A DNA stretch of 64,000 bases from CADEEL01 sp050246475 (GTDB taxonomy: Bacteria > Pseudomonadota > Alphaproteobacteria > Caulobacterales > Aquidulcibacteraceae). Positions within the stretch are counted from its first letter, which is position 1, and each line of letters starts with the position of its first letter. The notes beneath the pieces were generated by a model, which saw only the letters and a list, made by a program, of their open reading frames with translations, was not told the origin of the DNA and ran no database searches. Positions 49,261 through 57,591 of the stretch are shown here, one piece after another. The position numbers and the translations under genes were made by a program. Location of the stretch: assembly GCA_050246475.1 (NCBI GenBank), contig JBFWVZ010000004.1, forward strand, positions 62,001-126,000, written 5' to 3'.

Positions 49261-49327
49261 CCCTCGCGAAAGCGAGGGGCCAGAACGACATTCGCTCGGC
49301 GCCTGGGCTCTCGCTCTCGTGAGAGCC
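49261..49327. repeat. two further hairpins next to repeat copy 6
   Basis: CCCTCGC-GAAA-GCGAGGG at 49261-49278 and GGCTCTC-N8-GAGAGCC at 49306-49327. The 180-bp gap between the GNAT and ABM-domain genes is therefore nearly all palindromic; no open frame is convincing in it. Confidence 0.6.
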
Positions 49328-49368
49328 GAGCCTTGCGCATTGATGTCAAAACGAGACGACGAAGGCCG

Positions 49369-49665
49369 CTACTTCAGTTGCAGCACCACCGGGCCCGAGA
49401 CAGGGTCCGTCACGCCAAGCCCGCCGCCCAGATCCTCCAGCGTGTCGCGGAAGCCGTCGAGCGTGGCGATCATCGCCGGGCGCGCAGTGACCATTGCGTT
49501 CTCATCGCTCCACTCTGCGATGATGCAATAGGTCCGTTCGCCCGTCTTGATCATGTTGGCGTGCATGAGGCCCGCCCAATCGCGCACGGCGCTGCGGTGC
49601 GCATTGAGAAAGTCATCCTCCCGGCCGGGCTTCACGCGAAAGCGGACTGCGTTGAACGCTGGCAT
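49369..49665 (-). CDS. ABM-domain (antibiotic biosynthesis monooxygenase-like) protein
   Basis: A 98-residue ferredoxin-like dimeric fold. Marks are AVRFRVKPGREDDFLNAHRSAV, RTYCIIAEWSDENAMVTARP and LEDLGGGLGVTDPVSGPVV. The family includes cofactor-free monooxygenases and heme-degrading enzymes, but the catalytic Asn/Trp/His set cannot be confirmed here. Single gene upstream of ruvB in divergent orientation. Confidence 0.78.
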   Translation of the reverse strand: MPAFNAVRFRVKPGREDDFLNAHRSAVRDWAGLMHANMIKTGERTYCIIAEWSDENAMVTARPAMIATLDGFRDTLEDLGGGLGVTDPVSGPVVLQLK

Positions 49666-49763
49666 GAGCGCTCTCCCTATCTGTCTGCTTTCCGTATAAC
49701 GCCATGCGGGGCGCCCCGGTTACCGGAACGATATGTGAACCCGAATCGCGCTAGCCATGCCCC

Positions 49764-50801
49764 ATGGCAGAATCCGCCCGCATTCTCTCCGCAGAACGCC
49801 AGCCCGGCGAAGCGCAGGACCGCGCTTTGCGCCCGCAGGGCTTTGACGAATTCATCGGCCAGCCCGCCGCGAAGGCGAACCTGAAAGTCTTCGTGGACGC
49901 CGCGCGCGGCCGCAACGAAGCGTTGGATCATGTGCTGCTCTTTGGGCCCCCGGGCCTGGGCAAGACGACGCTTGCGCAAATCATCGCGCGTGAATTGGGC
50001 GTGGGCTTCCGCGCAACGAGCGGCCCTGTCATCGCGCGCGCGGGCGATCTCGCGGCGCTGCTGACGAACCTTGAGCCGCGCGACGTGCTCTTCATCGATG
50101 AGATTCACCGCCTCTCGCCGGCGGTGGAGGAAATTCTCTATCCCGCGATGGAGGATTACCACATCGATCTCATCATCGGCGAAGGGCCGAGCGCGCGTTC
50201 CGTGAGGATCGACATCGCGCAATTCACGTTGGTGGGCGCCACGACGCGCGCGGGTCTGCTCGGCACGCCGCTCAGGGATCGCTTCGGCATCCCCGTGCGC
50301 TTGGATTTCTACGGGCCGGAAGAGCTCTCCAGCATCGTGCATCGCGCGGGCGTGAAGCTCGGCGCGCCGTTGACGGGGGAGGGCGCGCTCGAAATCGCCA
50401 AGCGCGCGCGCGGCACCCCGCGCGTCGCTGTGCGCCTGCTCCGCCGCGTGCGCGATTTCTCCGCCGCGAGCGGCGGGCCGATCGATGCGAAGCTCGCCGA
50501 TGCTGCGTTGAAGCGTTTGGAAGTCGATGGCGATGGGCTCGACATGCTCGATCGCCGCTATCTCCATGCGCTGGTGGAGACCTATGGCGGCGGCCCGGTC
50601 GGTGTCGATACGTTGGCGGCGGCGCTAAGCGAAGCGCGCGACGCCATCGAAGACGTGATCGAGCCTTACCTCATGCAACAAGGCTTCGTGATGCGCACAC
50701 CGCGTGGGCGCATGGCGGCGCCCCGCGCCTACGAACGCCTGGGCAAAATCGCGCCAAGACGAACGCCGGATCAGGCGGGCCTGTTCGAGGCGGGAGAGTG
50801 A
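49764..50801 (+). CDS. ruvB: Holliday junction branch-migration helicase RuvB
   Basis: A 345-residue AAA+ motor. It starts with ALRPQGFDEFIGQPAAKANLKVFVDAAR, Walker A is GPPGLGKTTLAQIIARELG, Walker B is DVLFIDEIHRLSP, the signature is GATTRAGLLGTPLRDRFG, and the C-terminal winged helix has GPVGVDTLAAALSEARDAIEDVIEPYLMQQGFVMRTPRGR. RuvB drives branch migration with RuvA. It is separated from ruvA by six genes. A convergent gene ends 8 bases after its stop. Confidence 0.96.
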   Translation: MAESARILSAERQPGEAQDRALRPQGFDEFIGQPAAKANLKVFVDAARGRNEALDHVLLFGPPGLGKTTLAQIIARELGVGFRATSGPVIARAGDLAALLTNLEPRDVLFIDEIHRLSPAVEEILYPAMEDYHIDLIIGEGPSARSVRIDIAQFTLVGATTRAGLLGTPLRDRFGIPVRLDFYGPEELSSIVHRAGVKLGAPLTGEGALEIAKRARGTPRVAVRLLRRVRDFSAASGGPIDAKLADAALKRLEVDGDGLDMLDRRYLHALVETYGGGPVGVDTLAAALSEARDAIEDVIEPYLMQQGFVMRTPRGRMAAPRAYERLGKIAPRRTPDQAGLFEAGE

Positions 50802-50808
50802 GCCCCCG

Positions 50809-51138
50809 CTAAAGATCGCTCGCGAGCGTGCTGCGCAATTCTGCGTCGCGACAGACGCGCATGATCCGCAACGCGCCCCACGCGCAGACCGGAAAGATCA
50901 CCGCGCCTGAGAGCGCGAGCGTGAAGATCACATAGCTCGGCTTACCGGCGGACCACGCGGCCGCAGCAAGCCCGAGCAGCGCCAGCCCAAGCCCAGCGGC
51001 GCCGACATGCAGCGACGTGACAAGCGCACGATGGCGCCCGCGGCGCGCGAGCCCTCTCGTCGTTGAAAGCAGCGCCAGCAGCGCAAGGAATGCGAAGCCG
51101 CGCGCGATCTCCGGCGAAAACCAGGCGTCCATCGTCAT
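50809..51138 (-). CDS. three-helix membrane protein
   Basis: A 109-residue protein with helices at about 12-28, 44-62 and 70-90 (GFAFLALLALLSTT, LHVGAAGLGLALLGLAAAAW, YVIFTLALSGAVIFPVCAWG). Not recognised as a named family. Its ATG overlaps the stop of the DUF2089-like regulator (ATGA), so the regulator and membrane protein are co-translated, an arrangement common for small transcription factor-membrane partner pairs. Confidence 0.72.
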   Translation of the reverse strand: MTMDAWFSPEIARGFAFLALLALLSTTRGLARRGRHRALVTSLHVGAAGLGLALLGLAAAAWSAGKPSYVIFTLALSGAVIFPVCAWGALRIMRVCRDAELRSTLASDL

Positions 51139-51434
51139 CTCCCAGTTTCAGTGCGGTGCAGCCGCATCAATTCCTGCGCGACGCGGCGGTCGAGGCGCCG
51201 GTCCGCCACCAATCTTCGCACCCGGCGCTCGAACGCATCGTCGTCCTGGTGCTTCTCCGCCGCCTTCATCGCGTCGATGACGCGGTCGAGACGCACACGG
51301 ATCGTCGGGTAAGAAACGCCATATTCCGCGGCCAAATCCTTGAGCGAGCCCGAAGCGAGCACGAACCGGCGGATAAAGGCGAGGTCCTCTTCCTCCATCT
51401 GCCTGATCCAGACAGGAACATCCGCCTCATCCAT
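51135..51434 (-). CDS. DUF2089-like HTH regulator
   Basis: A 99-residue protein. EEEDLAFIRRFVLASGSLKDLAAEYGVSYPTIRVRLDRVI is a clear helix-turn-helix of the DUF2089 type; the second half is a charged helix pair (FERRVRRLVADRRLDRRVAQELMRLH). It is likely a small autoregulatory repressor for itself and the coupled membrane protein. ATG 51434 is chosen over longer frames. The inverted repeat at 51453-51482 upstream is a candidate site. Confidence 0.8.
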   Translation of the reverse strand: MDEADVPVWIRQMEEEDLAFIRRFVLASGSLKDLAAEYGVSYPTIRVRLDRVIDAMKAAEKHQDDDAFERRVRRLVADRRLDRRVAQELMRLHRTETGR

Positions 51435-51452
51435 GGCGCAAAACTGCCATTG

Positions 51453-51482
51453 AATAAAATGCAAGTCAACTTTCGTTTTATT
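51453..51482 (-). promoter_or_regulatory. AT-rich promoter/operator with inverted repeat
   Basis: AATAAAA and TTTTATT arms, 16 bases apart, flank a TTGACT (-35-like on the minus strand at 51464-51469), just upstream of the DUF2089-like gene. The patch is strikingly AT-rich for this chromosome. It may be the binding site of that regulator. Confidence 0.5.
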
Positions 51483-51499
51483 AAAATCGGATTCCGCGC

Positions 51500-51877
51500 T
51501 TACGGGAGCATTCGCCCCAGCTTCTTCGGCGCGATGGCGATGTAGCTCTGCTTGAGCCAGCCCTTGAGCGTGTCCACTTCCGCGAGCACGTCGTCCTCCG
51601 CGCCGAAATGCGCCGTCACCCAATTGTGCTGCTTATACCAGCCGCGCGCGGGGCGAACGAAGGGGAGCGTTTCCGCCATCTCCGCCGAGATCGGCAGCTT
51701 GACGAGGAACGTCAGCGCATTGAGCGGCTCGCCCGTCGCGCCGAACACGGCGAACATCTTCTTGCGAACGTAAAGCGCGCGCGTGATCGTCCAGCCCGGA
51801 CCTGCGCGCGTCTCCGGAAAGCTCAATCCATAAGCCGTGAGTTCTGCTTCAGCGCGCTGATGCGGCGTGTCGGCCAT
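51500..51877 (-). CDS. MmcQ/YjbR family protein
   Basis: A 125-residue protein. It has TAYGLSFPETRAGPGWTITRALYVRKKMFAVFG, LTFLVKLPISAEMAETLPFVRPARGWYKQHNWVTAHF and LKGWLKQSYIAIAPKK, the CyaY-like fold of the MmcQ/YjbR (double-wing) family. Members are called DNA-binding, but the role is unclear. It lies downstream of the MlaC-like gene on the same strand. Confidence 0.85.
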   Translation of the reverse strand: MADTPHQRAEAELTAYGLSFPETRAGPGWTITRALYVRKKMFAVFGATGEPLNALTFLVKLPISAEMAETLPFVRPARGWYKQHNWVTAHFGAEDDVLAEVDTLKGWLKQSYIAIAPKKLGRMLP

Positions 51878-51895
51878 GCGCGTGTAATAGCACGC

Positions 51896-52480
51896 TTAAG
51901 AGACCTGCGTCCGCTCCGCGAGGCGTGCGATCAGCATGTCGGCGCTGTTGCCCGGCCGGTCGAGGAACGCGGCGAACTCCTGCGCCTGCTGCAAGGCAAG
52001 AAAGACGCCGAGATACTCGATGTCCACCAGCCGCTGCCCGGCAGGCGTTGAAAGCACGCGCCAACGCATCGTCAGCGGATCGCCGCCTGAACGCTGCGCC
52101 CGGCTCGCCACCAGCGTATCGCCGGGGCGAAGATCGACAGAGCCCGTCACGCGAAACGCGCCCGGCTCCATCCCGCGCAGCGAGCCGCGCAGCACGCTGC
52201 CGAGATGGCGCGTGAACGCGTCACGGAAGCGCTGTTGCTGCTCCGGTGTGAAGCTGCGCGTATGGCGCCCAAGCACGGTGCGTGAAATGCGCTGCACATC
52301 CGCCACGCGCACCAGCAGCGCGCTGAACTGCGCCGCCTCCGCATTGGCGCGCGAGAGCGCGAACGCCTGATCGGCGACGGATCGGATGAACGTCTCGGAA
52401 GGGCCGTCGGCGTGGGCTTCGCCGGCGAACGGCAAAGCGGCGATGGCGCCGACGAGAAGACGGCGATTGAGTTGCGTCAT
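51896..52480 (-). CDS. MlaC/Ttg2D-like periplasmic phospholipid-binding protein
   Basis: A 194-residue protein with a signal peptide (LNRRLLVGAIAALPFAGEAHA). Mature marks are FIRSVADQAFAL, LVRVADVQRISRTVLGRH, FRDAFTRHLGSVLRG and QRLVDIEYLGVFLALQQAQEFAAFL, in the order of the MlaC family (ABC-transported phospholipids between membranes). There are no mlaFED genes here, so the partner must be elsewhere. It starts 48 bases after a DUF4105 lipoprotein gene on the same strand. Confidence 0.84.
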   Translation of the reverse strand: MTQLNRRLLVGAIAALPFAGEAHADGPSETFIRSVADQAFALSRANAEAAQFSALLVRVADVQRISRTVLGRHTRSFTPEQQQRFRDAFTRHLGSVLRGSLRGMEPGAFRVTGSVDLRPGDTLVASRAQRSGGDPLTMRWRVLSTPAGQRLVDIEYLGVFLALQQAQEFAAFLDRPGNSADMLIARLAERTQVS

Positions 52481-52528
52481 GGAGACACTCCCCCTCAAAA
52501 AGGAGTGTCCGCTCATTAGGTGAACGAA

Positions 52529-53353
52529 CTATTGATTCTGCGGCGGGGTGTCGCGGTCCCAGCGCCGCCGCAGCTCCGCCAGCAGATGCGCATCGAACTC
52601 CGCCGCCGGCGCATCGTTGAGCGTGCGCACGAAATCCGTCACGTCCGAACGCGCGTGCGCGGCGGCGAAATCGTCGCCGGGGATGAGGCCGATGCGATTC
52701 AAGTGCTCGTCGGCGTAACCCGTCAGCACATAGGAATAGTGCCAATCGAGATCGGTCGCTTTCGCGAGCTCGTTCGTGCAGTTCGAGAAGAGCGTGTTGT
52801 ACCAGCGGGGCGTCCGCTCGAGATAATCCGTGCGCCCAAGCAGGCGCCGCAGCAGCGTATCCGCCAGCGCGGGCCTGATCTCGATCGGATAAACGAACAC
52901 TTCGTGATCGAGCATCACGACACGCCGCGTGAGAAGATCGCGCGCACTGCCCCACATGTACGCAAGCTCATAAGCCTGCCCGAGGCCGGCGAAGGCGTTA
53001 TAGTCTTCGTTCTGCTCGCGCCGCGCTTCGATTGTGACGCCGAGCATGCGGTCGTCCGCGAACTCGAAGAGGAGCAGCGTGTGCGCCGCGTAGGTCATGC
53101 CCGGCTGCGGCTCGATCAGGAACCACACCCGCCGCAAATCCGAATAGCGAAAGTCCGCGCGCGTATAATCCTGCGCTGTCGGGCCTTGCGCGTTGTAGCT
53201 CCAGTTCAGCACCGGCGCGACGGTGAAATTCTCCGCCTGCTGATCGACGTGCGTCGTGCGCGCCAGATAAGGCAGCCAGTCGCGATCCTGCCGCGCCTCG
53301 GAGCACGCGGCGATCAGGAGCGCGAAGAGAAGGGCGATGGTCGTGCGAAGCAT
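52529..53353 (-). CDS. DUF4105 lipoprotein
   Basis: A 274-residue envelope protein. The lipobox is I-A-A-C at residues 14-17. The DUF4105 domain has VLNWSYNAQ, RRVWFLIEPQPGMTYAAHTLLLFEFADDRMLG (in two parts), RTPRWYNTLFSNCTNELAK with the conserved Cys and Asn, and HYSYVLTGYADEHLNRIGLIP. The N-C and H positions suggest an NlpC/P60-like papain fold, but this is unproven. It lies downstream of the TRIC-like channel gene on the same strand. Confidence 0.82.
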   Translation of the reverse strand: MLRTTIALLFALLIAACSEARQDRDWLPYLARTTHVDQQAENFTVAPVLNWSYNAQGPTAQDYTRADFRYSDLRRVWFLIEPQPGMTYAAHTLLLFEFADDRMLGVTIEARREQNEDYNAFAGLGQAYELAYMWGSARDLLTRRVVMLDHEVFVYPIEIRPALADTLLRRLLGRTDYLERTPRWYNTLFSNCTNELAKATDLDWHYSYVLTGYADEHLNRIGLIPGDDFAAAHARSDVTDFVRTLNDAPAAEFDAHLLAELRRRWDRDTPPQNQ

Positions 53354-53386
53354 GTGCGAGAGCGTAACGCGCCGCGCGCGTGCCGC

Positions 53387-54013
53387 CTAGCGCTCCCCGC
53401 GCGGACGCCCCGGAATGAGGCGGATGTTGAAGACGATCCCCGCCGCGCGCACCGCGAACGTCATCACGAGCGCGATGTAGACCGGCCAGCGCCCCGTCAT
53501 CCCCAGCGCCGCGGCGGCAAGAAATGAAAGCGCGCCCGCGAGCGCGGCCGTCACATAAAGCTCCGTCTGCGGATCGAAGACGAGCGGGCGCCGGTTCGCC
53601 AGCGTGTCGCGCAGAATGCCGCCGCCCGAGGCCCCGATGGCAGCCAGAAAAACGCTCGTCGCGGGATTGATGTTGAGCGCCAAGAGCCGCTCCATCCCCT
53701 CCGCCGTGAAAAGCGCAAGCCCCGCCGCATCGAGCCAGTTCATGCTTTTCTCGGGCAGGGCCAGCGAGCGCGCCGCGAGAAACGTGACGACGCCCGCGCC
53801 GATCGCGATCCAGAGCGGCAGCGAATTGGCCACCCAGCGCACGGGCTCCACGCCGCTGACGAGATCGACGATCGTGCCGCCGCCCAGCCCGGCGACGACA
53901 GCAAGAAACACCGCGCCGATCAGATCGAAGCGCTCGTCGTTCGCCACCACCGCTCCGGACGCGGCGAAGACAGCCGTGCCGATCAGGCCCAGAACGAAAA
54001 GCGTTGCGTCCAT
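53387..54013 (-). CDS. TRIC/UPF0126 family cation channel-like membrane protein
   Basis: A 208-residue protein with seven predicted helices and two GG-containing repeats (LAVVAGLGGGTIVDLV and LAAIGASGGGILRDTLANRRPLVF), the duplicated core of trimeric intracellular cation (TRIC) channels and UPF0126 proteins. ATG 54013 overlaps the stop of the GFA-type gene. Transport substrate is likely K+ by family, not shown here. Confidence 0.87.
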   Translation of the reverse strand: MDATLFVLGLIGTAVFAASGAVVANDERFDLIGAVFLAVVAGLGGGTIVDLVSGVEPVRWVANSLPLWIAIGAGVVTFLAARSLALPEKSMNWLDAAGLALFTAEGMERLLALNINPATSVFLAAIGASGGGILRDTLANRRPLVFDPQTELYVTAALAGALSFLAAAALGMTGRWPVYIALVMTFAVRAAGIVFNIRLIPGRPRGER

Positions 54014-54480
54014 CAGGAATAGGCCGCGTTGCGCCGAGCGAGGCTTTCCGCCGGCCACACATCCTTGGCGCGGTAGTACGCGTCAACCGCCAGCGCGCCC
54101 TCCGGCAGACGCACCCAAGGAACTTTCGAGCGCGTGTAGATGTGAATGTCCGGCGCGATCGCATGCGGCTCATCGAGTGTGCCCACGCGCACGAACCGGA
54201 CTTCCGCGCGCCCGCCATACTCGCTCCACAGCGCCGTCCCGCATTCCGTGCAGCGGAAGATGGCGTGCGGCGTGCCGCTGTCGGTCGGCATCGCCGAAGG
54301 CGCCACGCCGCCTTGGAGCACCGCGACGCGGTCGGCTTCGATCAGCGCATTGATCGCGAACGCCGAGCCGGTCTGGCGCTGGCAATCGAGGCAATGGCAG
54401 CAATGCGTGATCATCGGCCGCGATTGCATGCGATAGCGCACGGCCCCGCAGGCGCAGCCCCCTTCGAACGTTTCGCTCAT
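54013..54480 (-). CDS. GFA (CENP-V) family zinc protein
   Basis: A 155-residue protein. The first zinc set is GGCACGAVRYRM, the second is THCCHCLDCQRQTGSAF, and the third is FRCTECGTALW, as in GFA (formaldehyde-activating-like) proteins. Most members have unknown substrates. It overlaps the VOC gene upstream by four bases (ATGA 54477-54480) and the TRIC-like gene downstream, giving a three-gene unit. Confidence 0.88.
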   Translation of the reverse strand: MSETFEGGCACGAVRYRMQSRPMITHCCHCLDCQRQTGSAFAINALIEADRVAVLQGGVAPSAMPTDSGTPHAIFRCTECGTALWSEYGGRAEVRFVRVGTLDEPHAIAPDIHIYTRSKVPWVRLPEGALAVDAYYRAKDVWPAESLARRNAAYS

Positions 54481-54881
54481 GTCTTGATCGGCCCGCCGAT
54501 CGACCACGAATGGCCGAACGGATCCCTGAGCTGGCCGTAGCGGTCCCCCCAGAATTGATTGTCGAGCGGCATGGCGATCATGGCGCCCGCCGCGATCGCG
54601 CGGTTCCACCACGCATCCGCGTCATCGACCTGCAGATGAATCGTCACGCCGTGGGGATCGCTCATGTCGTGACCGAACTCCTCAAACACATCGCTCATCA
54701 GCACGTCGCCCCCATTGATCTTGATGTGCGCGTGCATGAGCCGCTTGCCATCCTCGGCGGGCGCGCGCGCGATCTCCTCGGCGTTGAACGCCTTCTTGTA
54801 GAAATCGATCGCCGCGGCCGCGCCGCGCACGCCGAGATAGGGGGAGAGACCGGGCCGCCGGTCGGCTGTGGATTCGGACAT
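54477..54881 (-). CDS. VOC family (PhnB-like) protein
   Basis: A 134-residue glyoxalase-fold protein. Marks are LSPYLGVRGAAAAIDFYKKAFNAEE, MHAHIKINGGDVLMSDV, GVTIHLQVDDADAWWNRAIAAGA and WGDRYGQLRDPFGHSWSIG, typical of PhnB/DUF1428-like VOC proteins. The metal ligands (His and Glu of VOC enzymes) are only partly present, so activity is uncertain. First gene of the VOC-GFA-TRIC unit. Confidence 0.86.
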   Translation of the reverse strand: MSESTADRRPGLSPYLGVRGAAAAIDFYKKAFNAEEIARAPAEDGKRLMHAHIKINGGDVLMSDVFEEFGHDMSDPHGVTIHLQVDDADAWWNRAIAAGAMIAMPLDNQFWGDRYGQLRDPFGHSWSIGGPIKT

Positions 54882-54959
54882 GATCAGTCTCCGTGGTTGG
54901 CCGCGCATCCCATAAAGCGGCCGACGCGGGGGCGAAAGTCGAAGCGAGCGCGGCGAGAC

Positions 54960-55538
54960 CTAGGCCGCCAAACCCGCGATCAGAATGTCCATGAGCTTGT
55001 CGAGTTCGGAGAGATCGCTTTTTCCGCCGTCCGCGTGAACGTGATAGGGGTGATGGAAGCGCGCGGTGGCGTGCAGGAGGAGCGCGGCCGTGGCCTCCGC
55101 ATCCTTCACCCGCCACGCCTTCGCCTTCGTCCCGTCGCGCAGAATCTGCGCGACCTGATCGCGCAAATCCGCCAAGTGATGGGCCACCACCTCGCGCGCG
55201 TTCGCTGTGATCTGCCCATAGACGGCGAAGAGCTCCGGATCGTCGAGCACCTTCTTGCGCTTGATCTGCGCGAGCGCCTTCGCCCACTTCTTGAGCCGCT
55301 CCGGCGCCGGCGCATCGCTCTTCGCGATCTTCCAGAGCGGCGCGGAAACCGTTTCCAGCCACCGCTCCGCCACCGCGTCGAAAAGCTCCGCCTTCGACGC
55401 GAAATGCCGGTAGACGTTCGAATGGCTCATATCGAGCGCGCGCGCGACATCCACGACCCCGGTCTTCCCAGGGCCGTGGCGGCGCAAGAGATCGACGGTG
55501 GCGTCGAGAATGCGGTCGCGCGTCGAATCCGAACTCAT
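54960..55538 (-). CDS. TetR family transcriptional regulator
   Basis: A 192-residue repressor. The HTH is RDRILDATVDLLRRHGPGKTGVVDVARALDMSHSNVYRHFASKAELFDAV, here in two parts. The rest is helical, with a ligand pocket end ATARFHHPYHVHADGG. It starts 7 bases after the aldo/keto-reductase stop on the same strand, so it is in that operon and probably represses it through the dyad at 56586-56609. This is the second TetR-aldo/keto-reductase module of the window. Confidence 0.88.
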   Translation of the reverse strand: MSSDSTRDRILDATVDLLRRHGPGKTGVVDVARALDMSHSNVYRHFASKAELFDAVAERWLETVSAPLWKIAKSDAPAPERLKKWAKALAQIKRKKVLDDPELFAVYGQITANAREVVAHHLADLRDQVAQILRDGTKAKAWRVKDAEATAALLLHATARFHHPYHVHADGGKSDLSELDKLMDILIAGLAA

Positions 55539-55545
55539 CGCATCG

Positions 55546-56547
55546 TCATGCCGCGCCCCGCCGCTCGCTGTCGAGCATCGCCATCTGGATTTCCGGATAG
55601 CGCGCGCCCGCGACCTTCTCCGGCGGCGCCGCGGCATCGATGCGCGCATGATCCTCGGCGCTCAGCGTCACATCGAGCGCGCCGATCGCTTCGGTCAATC
55701 GCTCGCGTTTGCGCGCCCCGATCAGCGGCACGATGTCCGCGCCGCGCGAGAGCGCCCACGCGATCGCAAGCTGCGCGACGGTGACGCCTTTCTCCGCCGC
55801 GATCTCCTTGAGCGCCGCGACGAGCTTGAGATTTTGACTGAGGTTTTCACCCTGGAAGCGCGGCGAGTGCGTGCGGAACCCGCCGGTCGAACCGCCCTGC
55901 AATGCGCTCTCGCTGATGAGCCCGCGCGAGAGGACGCCATAAGCCGTCATCCCGATCCCAAGTTCACGCAGCACCGGCAGAATCTCCGCCTCCACGCCGC
56001 GCGTGATCATCGCGTACTCGATTTGCAGATCGACGATGGGGTGCACCGCATGCGCGCGCCGGATCGTTTCAGCGCCCACTTCTGAGAGCCCGATATGGCG
56101 CACATAACCCGCCTGCACCAGATCGGCGATGGCGCCGATTGTGTCTTCGATCGGCACGTTCGGCATCCAGCGGGCAGGGCGGTAGATGTCGATGTAATCG
56201 ACGCCCAAACGATTGAGCGTGTAGGCGATCGCCGTCTTCGTCGCGGCGGGGCTCGCGTCGAAGCCCAGAAACTGTCCCTTGGGATCGCGCTGCGCGCCAT
56301 ACTTCACCGAGAGGATCACATCCTCGCGCTTGCGCCCCTTGAGCGCTTCGCGGATGAGCAGTTCATTGTGGCCCATCCCGTAGAAATCGCCGGTGTCGAG
56401 GAGGTTGATCCCCGCGTCGAGCGCGGCGTGGATCGTTGCGATGGATTCCCCGCGATCCGCCGGCCCGTAGAAATCCGACATCCCCATGCACCCAAGCCCG
56501 ATCGCGGCGGTCTTGGGCCCAGTCTTTCCGAGTTGGCGCATTTGCAT
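55546..56547 (-). CDS. aldo/keto reductase
   Basis: A 333-residue NADPH-dependent reductase. It has RQLGKTGPKTAAIGLGCMGMSDFYGPADRGES, the active site NLLDTGDFYGMGHNE with Asp and Tyr, a Lys in ILSVKYGAQ, and YIDIYRPARW. The place of the usual catalytic His is taken by Arg in DIYRPAR, which many members of this subfamily show. ATG 56547 (MQMRQLG) is chosen. A TTGACT -35 and a GTAACA dyad lie upstream. Confidence 0.88.
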   Translation of the reverse strand: MQMRQLGKTGPKTAAIGLGCMGMSDFYGPADRGESIATIHAALDAGINLLDTGDFYGMGHNELLIREALKGRKREDVILSVKYGAQRDPKGQFLGFDASPAATKTAIAYTLNRLGVDYIDIYRPARWMPNVPIEDTIGAIADLVQAGYVRHIGLSEVGAETIRRAHAVHPIVDLQIEYAMITRGVEAEILPVLRELGIGMTAYGVLSRGLISESALQGGSTGGFRTHSPRFQGENLSQNLKLVAALKEIAAEKGVTVAQLAIAWALSRGADIVPLIGARKRERLTEAIGALDVTLSAEDHARIDAAAPPEKVAGARYPEIQMAMLDSERRGAA

Positions 56548-56585
56548 CGTTCGGCTCCTGTTGAGGAGCGCATCTATGGCTGATG

Positions 56586-56609
56586 GTAACAAAAGTCAAG
56601 AAATGTTAC
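56586..56609 (-). promoter_or_regulatory. TetR-type operator/promoter upstream of the aldo/keto reductase
   Basis: GTAACA-N12-TGTTAC dyad. On the minus strand the spacer holds TTGACT (56594-56599), with a TAGATG -10-like hexamer 17 bases further. The palindrome thus covers the -35, a standard repressor layout; the TetR gene is last in the same operon. Confidence 0.6.
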
Positions 56610-56667
56610 TCATAAAGTTTGATGAGCTTGGCGCGGCGCTGCGCTAGAAGGGCGTTGGGAGGGGCCG

Positions 56668-57591
56668 ATGCGCGCCGCACTTGTTTGTTTCGCATTGCTT
56701 TTCGCTGGGCCGGCGTTCGCGCAAACTGCGCCCGAGCCGGGCGGCGCCGGGCCATTTCGCTTTGGCATGACACAAGACGAAGCGCGCGCGGCGATGCCGG
56801 GCGAATGGGGCGTACAGCCCTACATGAACGGCGAGATGCTGAGTTCGTCGGCCTTCACCGGAGAATCCGGCGAGTCCGCAGCTTACGATTTGGTCTTTGA
56901 AATCGGGCGCCTCACGCAGATTCGGCGTCTCATGTTTGTAATGACAGGTTCCGGCGCTGTTTGTGAGAACACGTGGCGCGGTGTGGTTCGCACGTTGGAA
57001 GCCACGCATGGGCCATTCACGGCATCACCTGCCGTCAACGAGCCGCGACGCGGCATGATCGAAGAAACGACATCTGTCGGCTCACGCTTGCGATTGCGAA
57101 ATCGCGATACGCCGGCCTTCGAAGGGCGCGCGGCCGCGCGCGAACCGCGAACGGTCCAAGTCAATGCCCGCCTTGATGAAACGGAGGCGGATGAGCAATT
57201 TTGTTTGCTCACCACGATTTATTGGGATCGCCCGAATGCCGTGTTGACGCTCGCTGATATTCCTCCCGCGCCAACGGAACTGGAGAGAGTCGCAGCAACC
57301 TTGTTGGAGGGCGCAAATCCATGGAGTGCACGTCCGGACGGAATGGCATTCGCCGATTCCTATCCGGAGGAGGCTCTCGCCAACGAGTTGCAAGCGCGTG
57401 TTGTTCTCGATTGCCTGATCGGCGCGGATGGGGCGGTGCGCTGCGCGGTCGCGAGCGAAGAGCCGGCCGATCAGGGGTTCGGCGATGCGGCTCGCGCCAT
57501 TGCGATGCGATTCCGCGCCGCACCTGAGGTCAACGGCCAGCAGACCGCCGGCCGCCGCGTGCGCATCCCGATCAGCTTCCGGCTCGAATAA
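56668..57591 (+). CDS. secreted protein with C-terminal TonB-like domain
   Basis: A 307-residue protein with a signal peptide (ALVCFALLFAGPAFAQ). Residues 25-200 are an unrecognised domain with RFGMTQDEARAAMPGEWG, which resembles small periplasmic repeats, and four Cys over the domain. Residues 215-305 match TonB_C (ARVVLDCLIGADGAVRCAVASEEPADQGFGDAARAIAMRF and GRRVRIPISFRLE, in two parts). There is no membrane anchor or Pro-rich spacer, so it is not a true TonB. The 3' end overlaps a convergent gene by 20 bases. Confidence 0.75.
   Translation: MRAALVCFALLFAGPAFAQTAPEPGGAGPFRFGMTQDEARAAMPGEWGVQPYMNGEMLSSSAFTGESGESAAYDLVFEIGRLTQIRRLMFVMTGSGAVCENTWRGVVRTLEATHGPFTASPAVNEPRRGMIEETTSVGSRLRLRNRDTPAFEGRAAAREPRTVQVNARLDETEADEQFCLLTTIYWDRPNAVLTLADIPPAPTELERVAATLLEGANPWSARPDGMAFADSYPEEALANELQARVVLDCLIGADGAVRCAVASEEPADQGFGDAARAIAMRFRAAPEVNGQQTAGRRVRIPISFRLE

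Noticed and set aside
56668..57591. True TonB energy transducer.
   Set aside because: Only the C-terminal domain is TonB-like; it has a cleavable signal and no membrane anchor or Pro-rich spacer, and no ExbBD genes are near.
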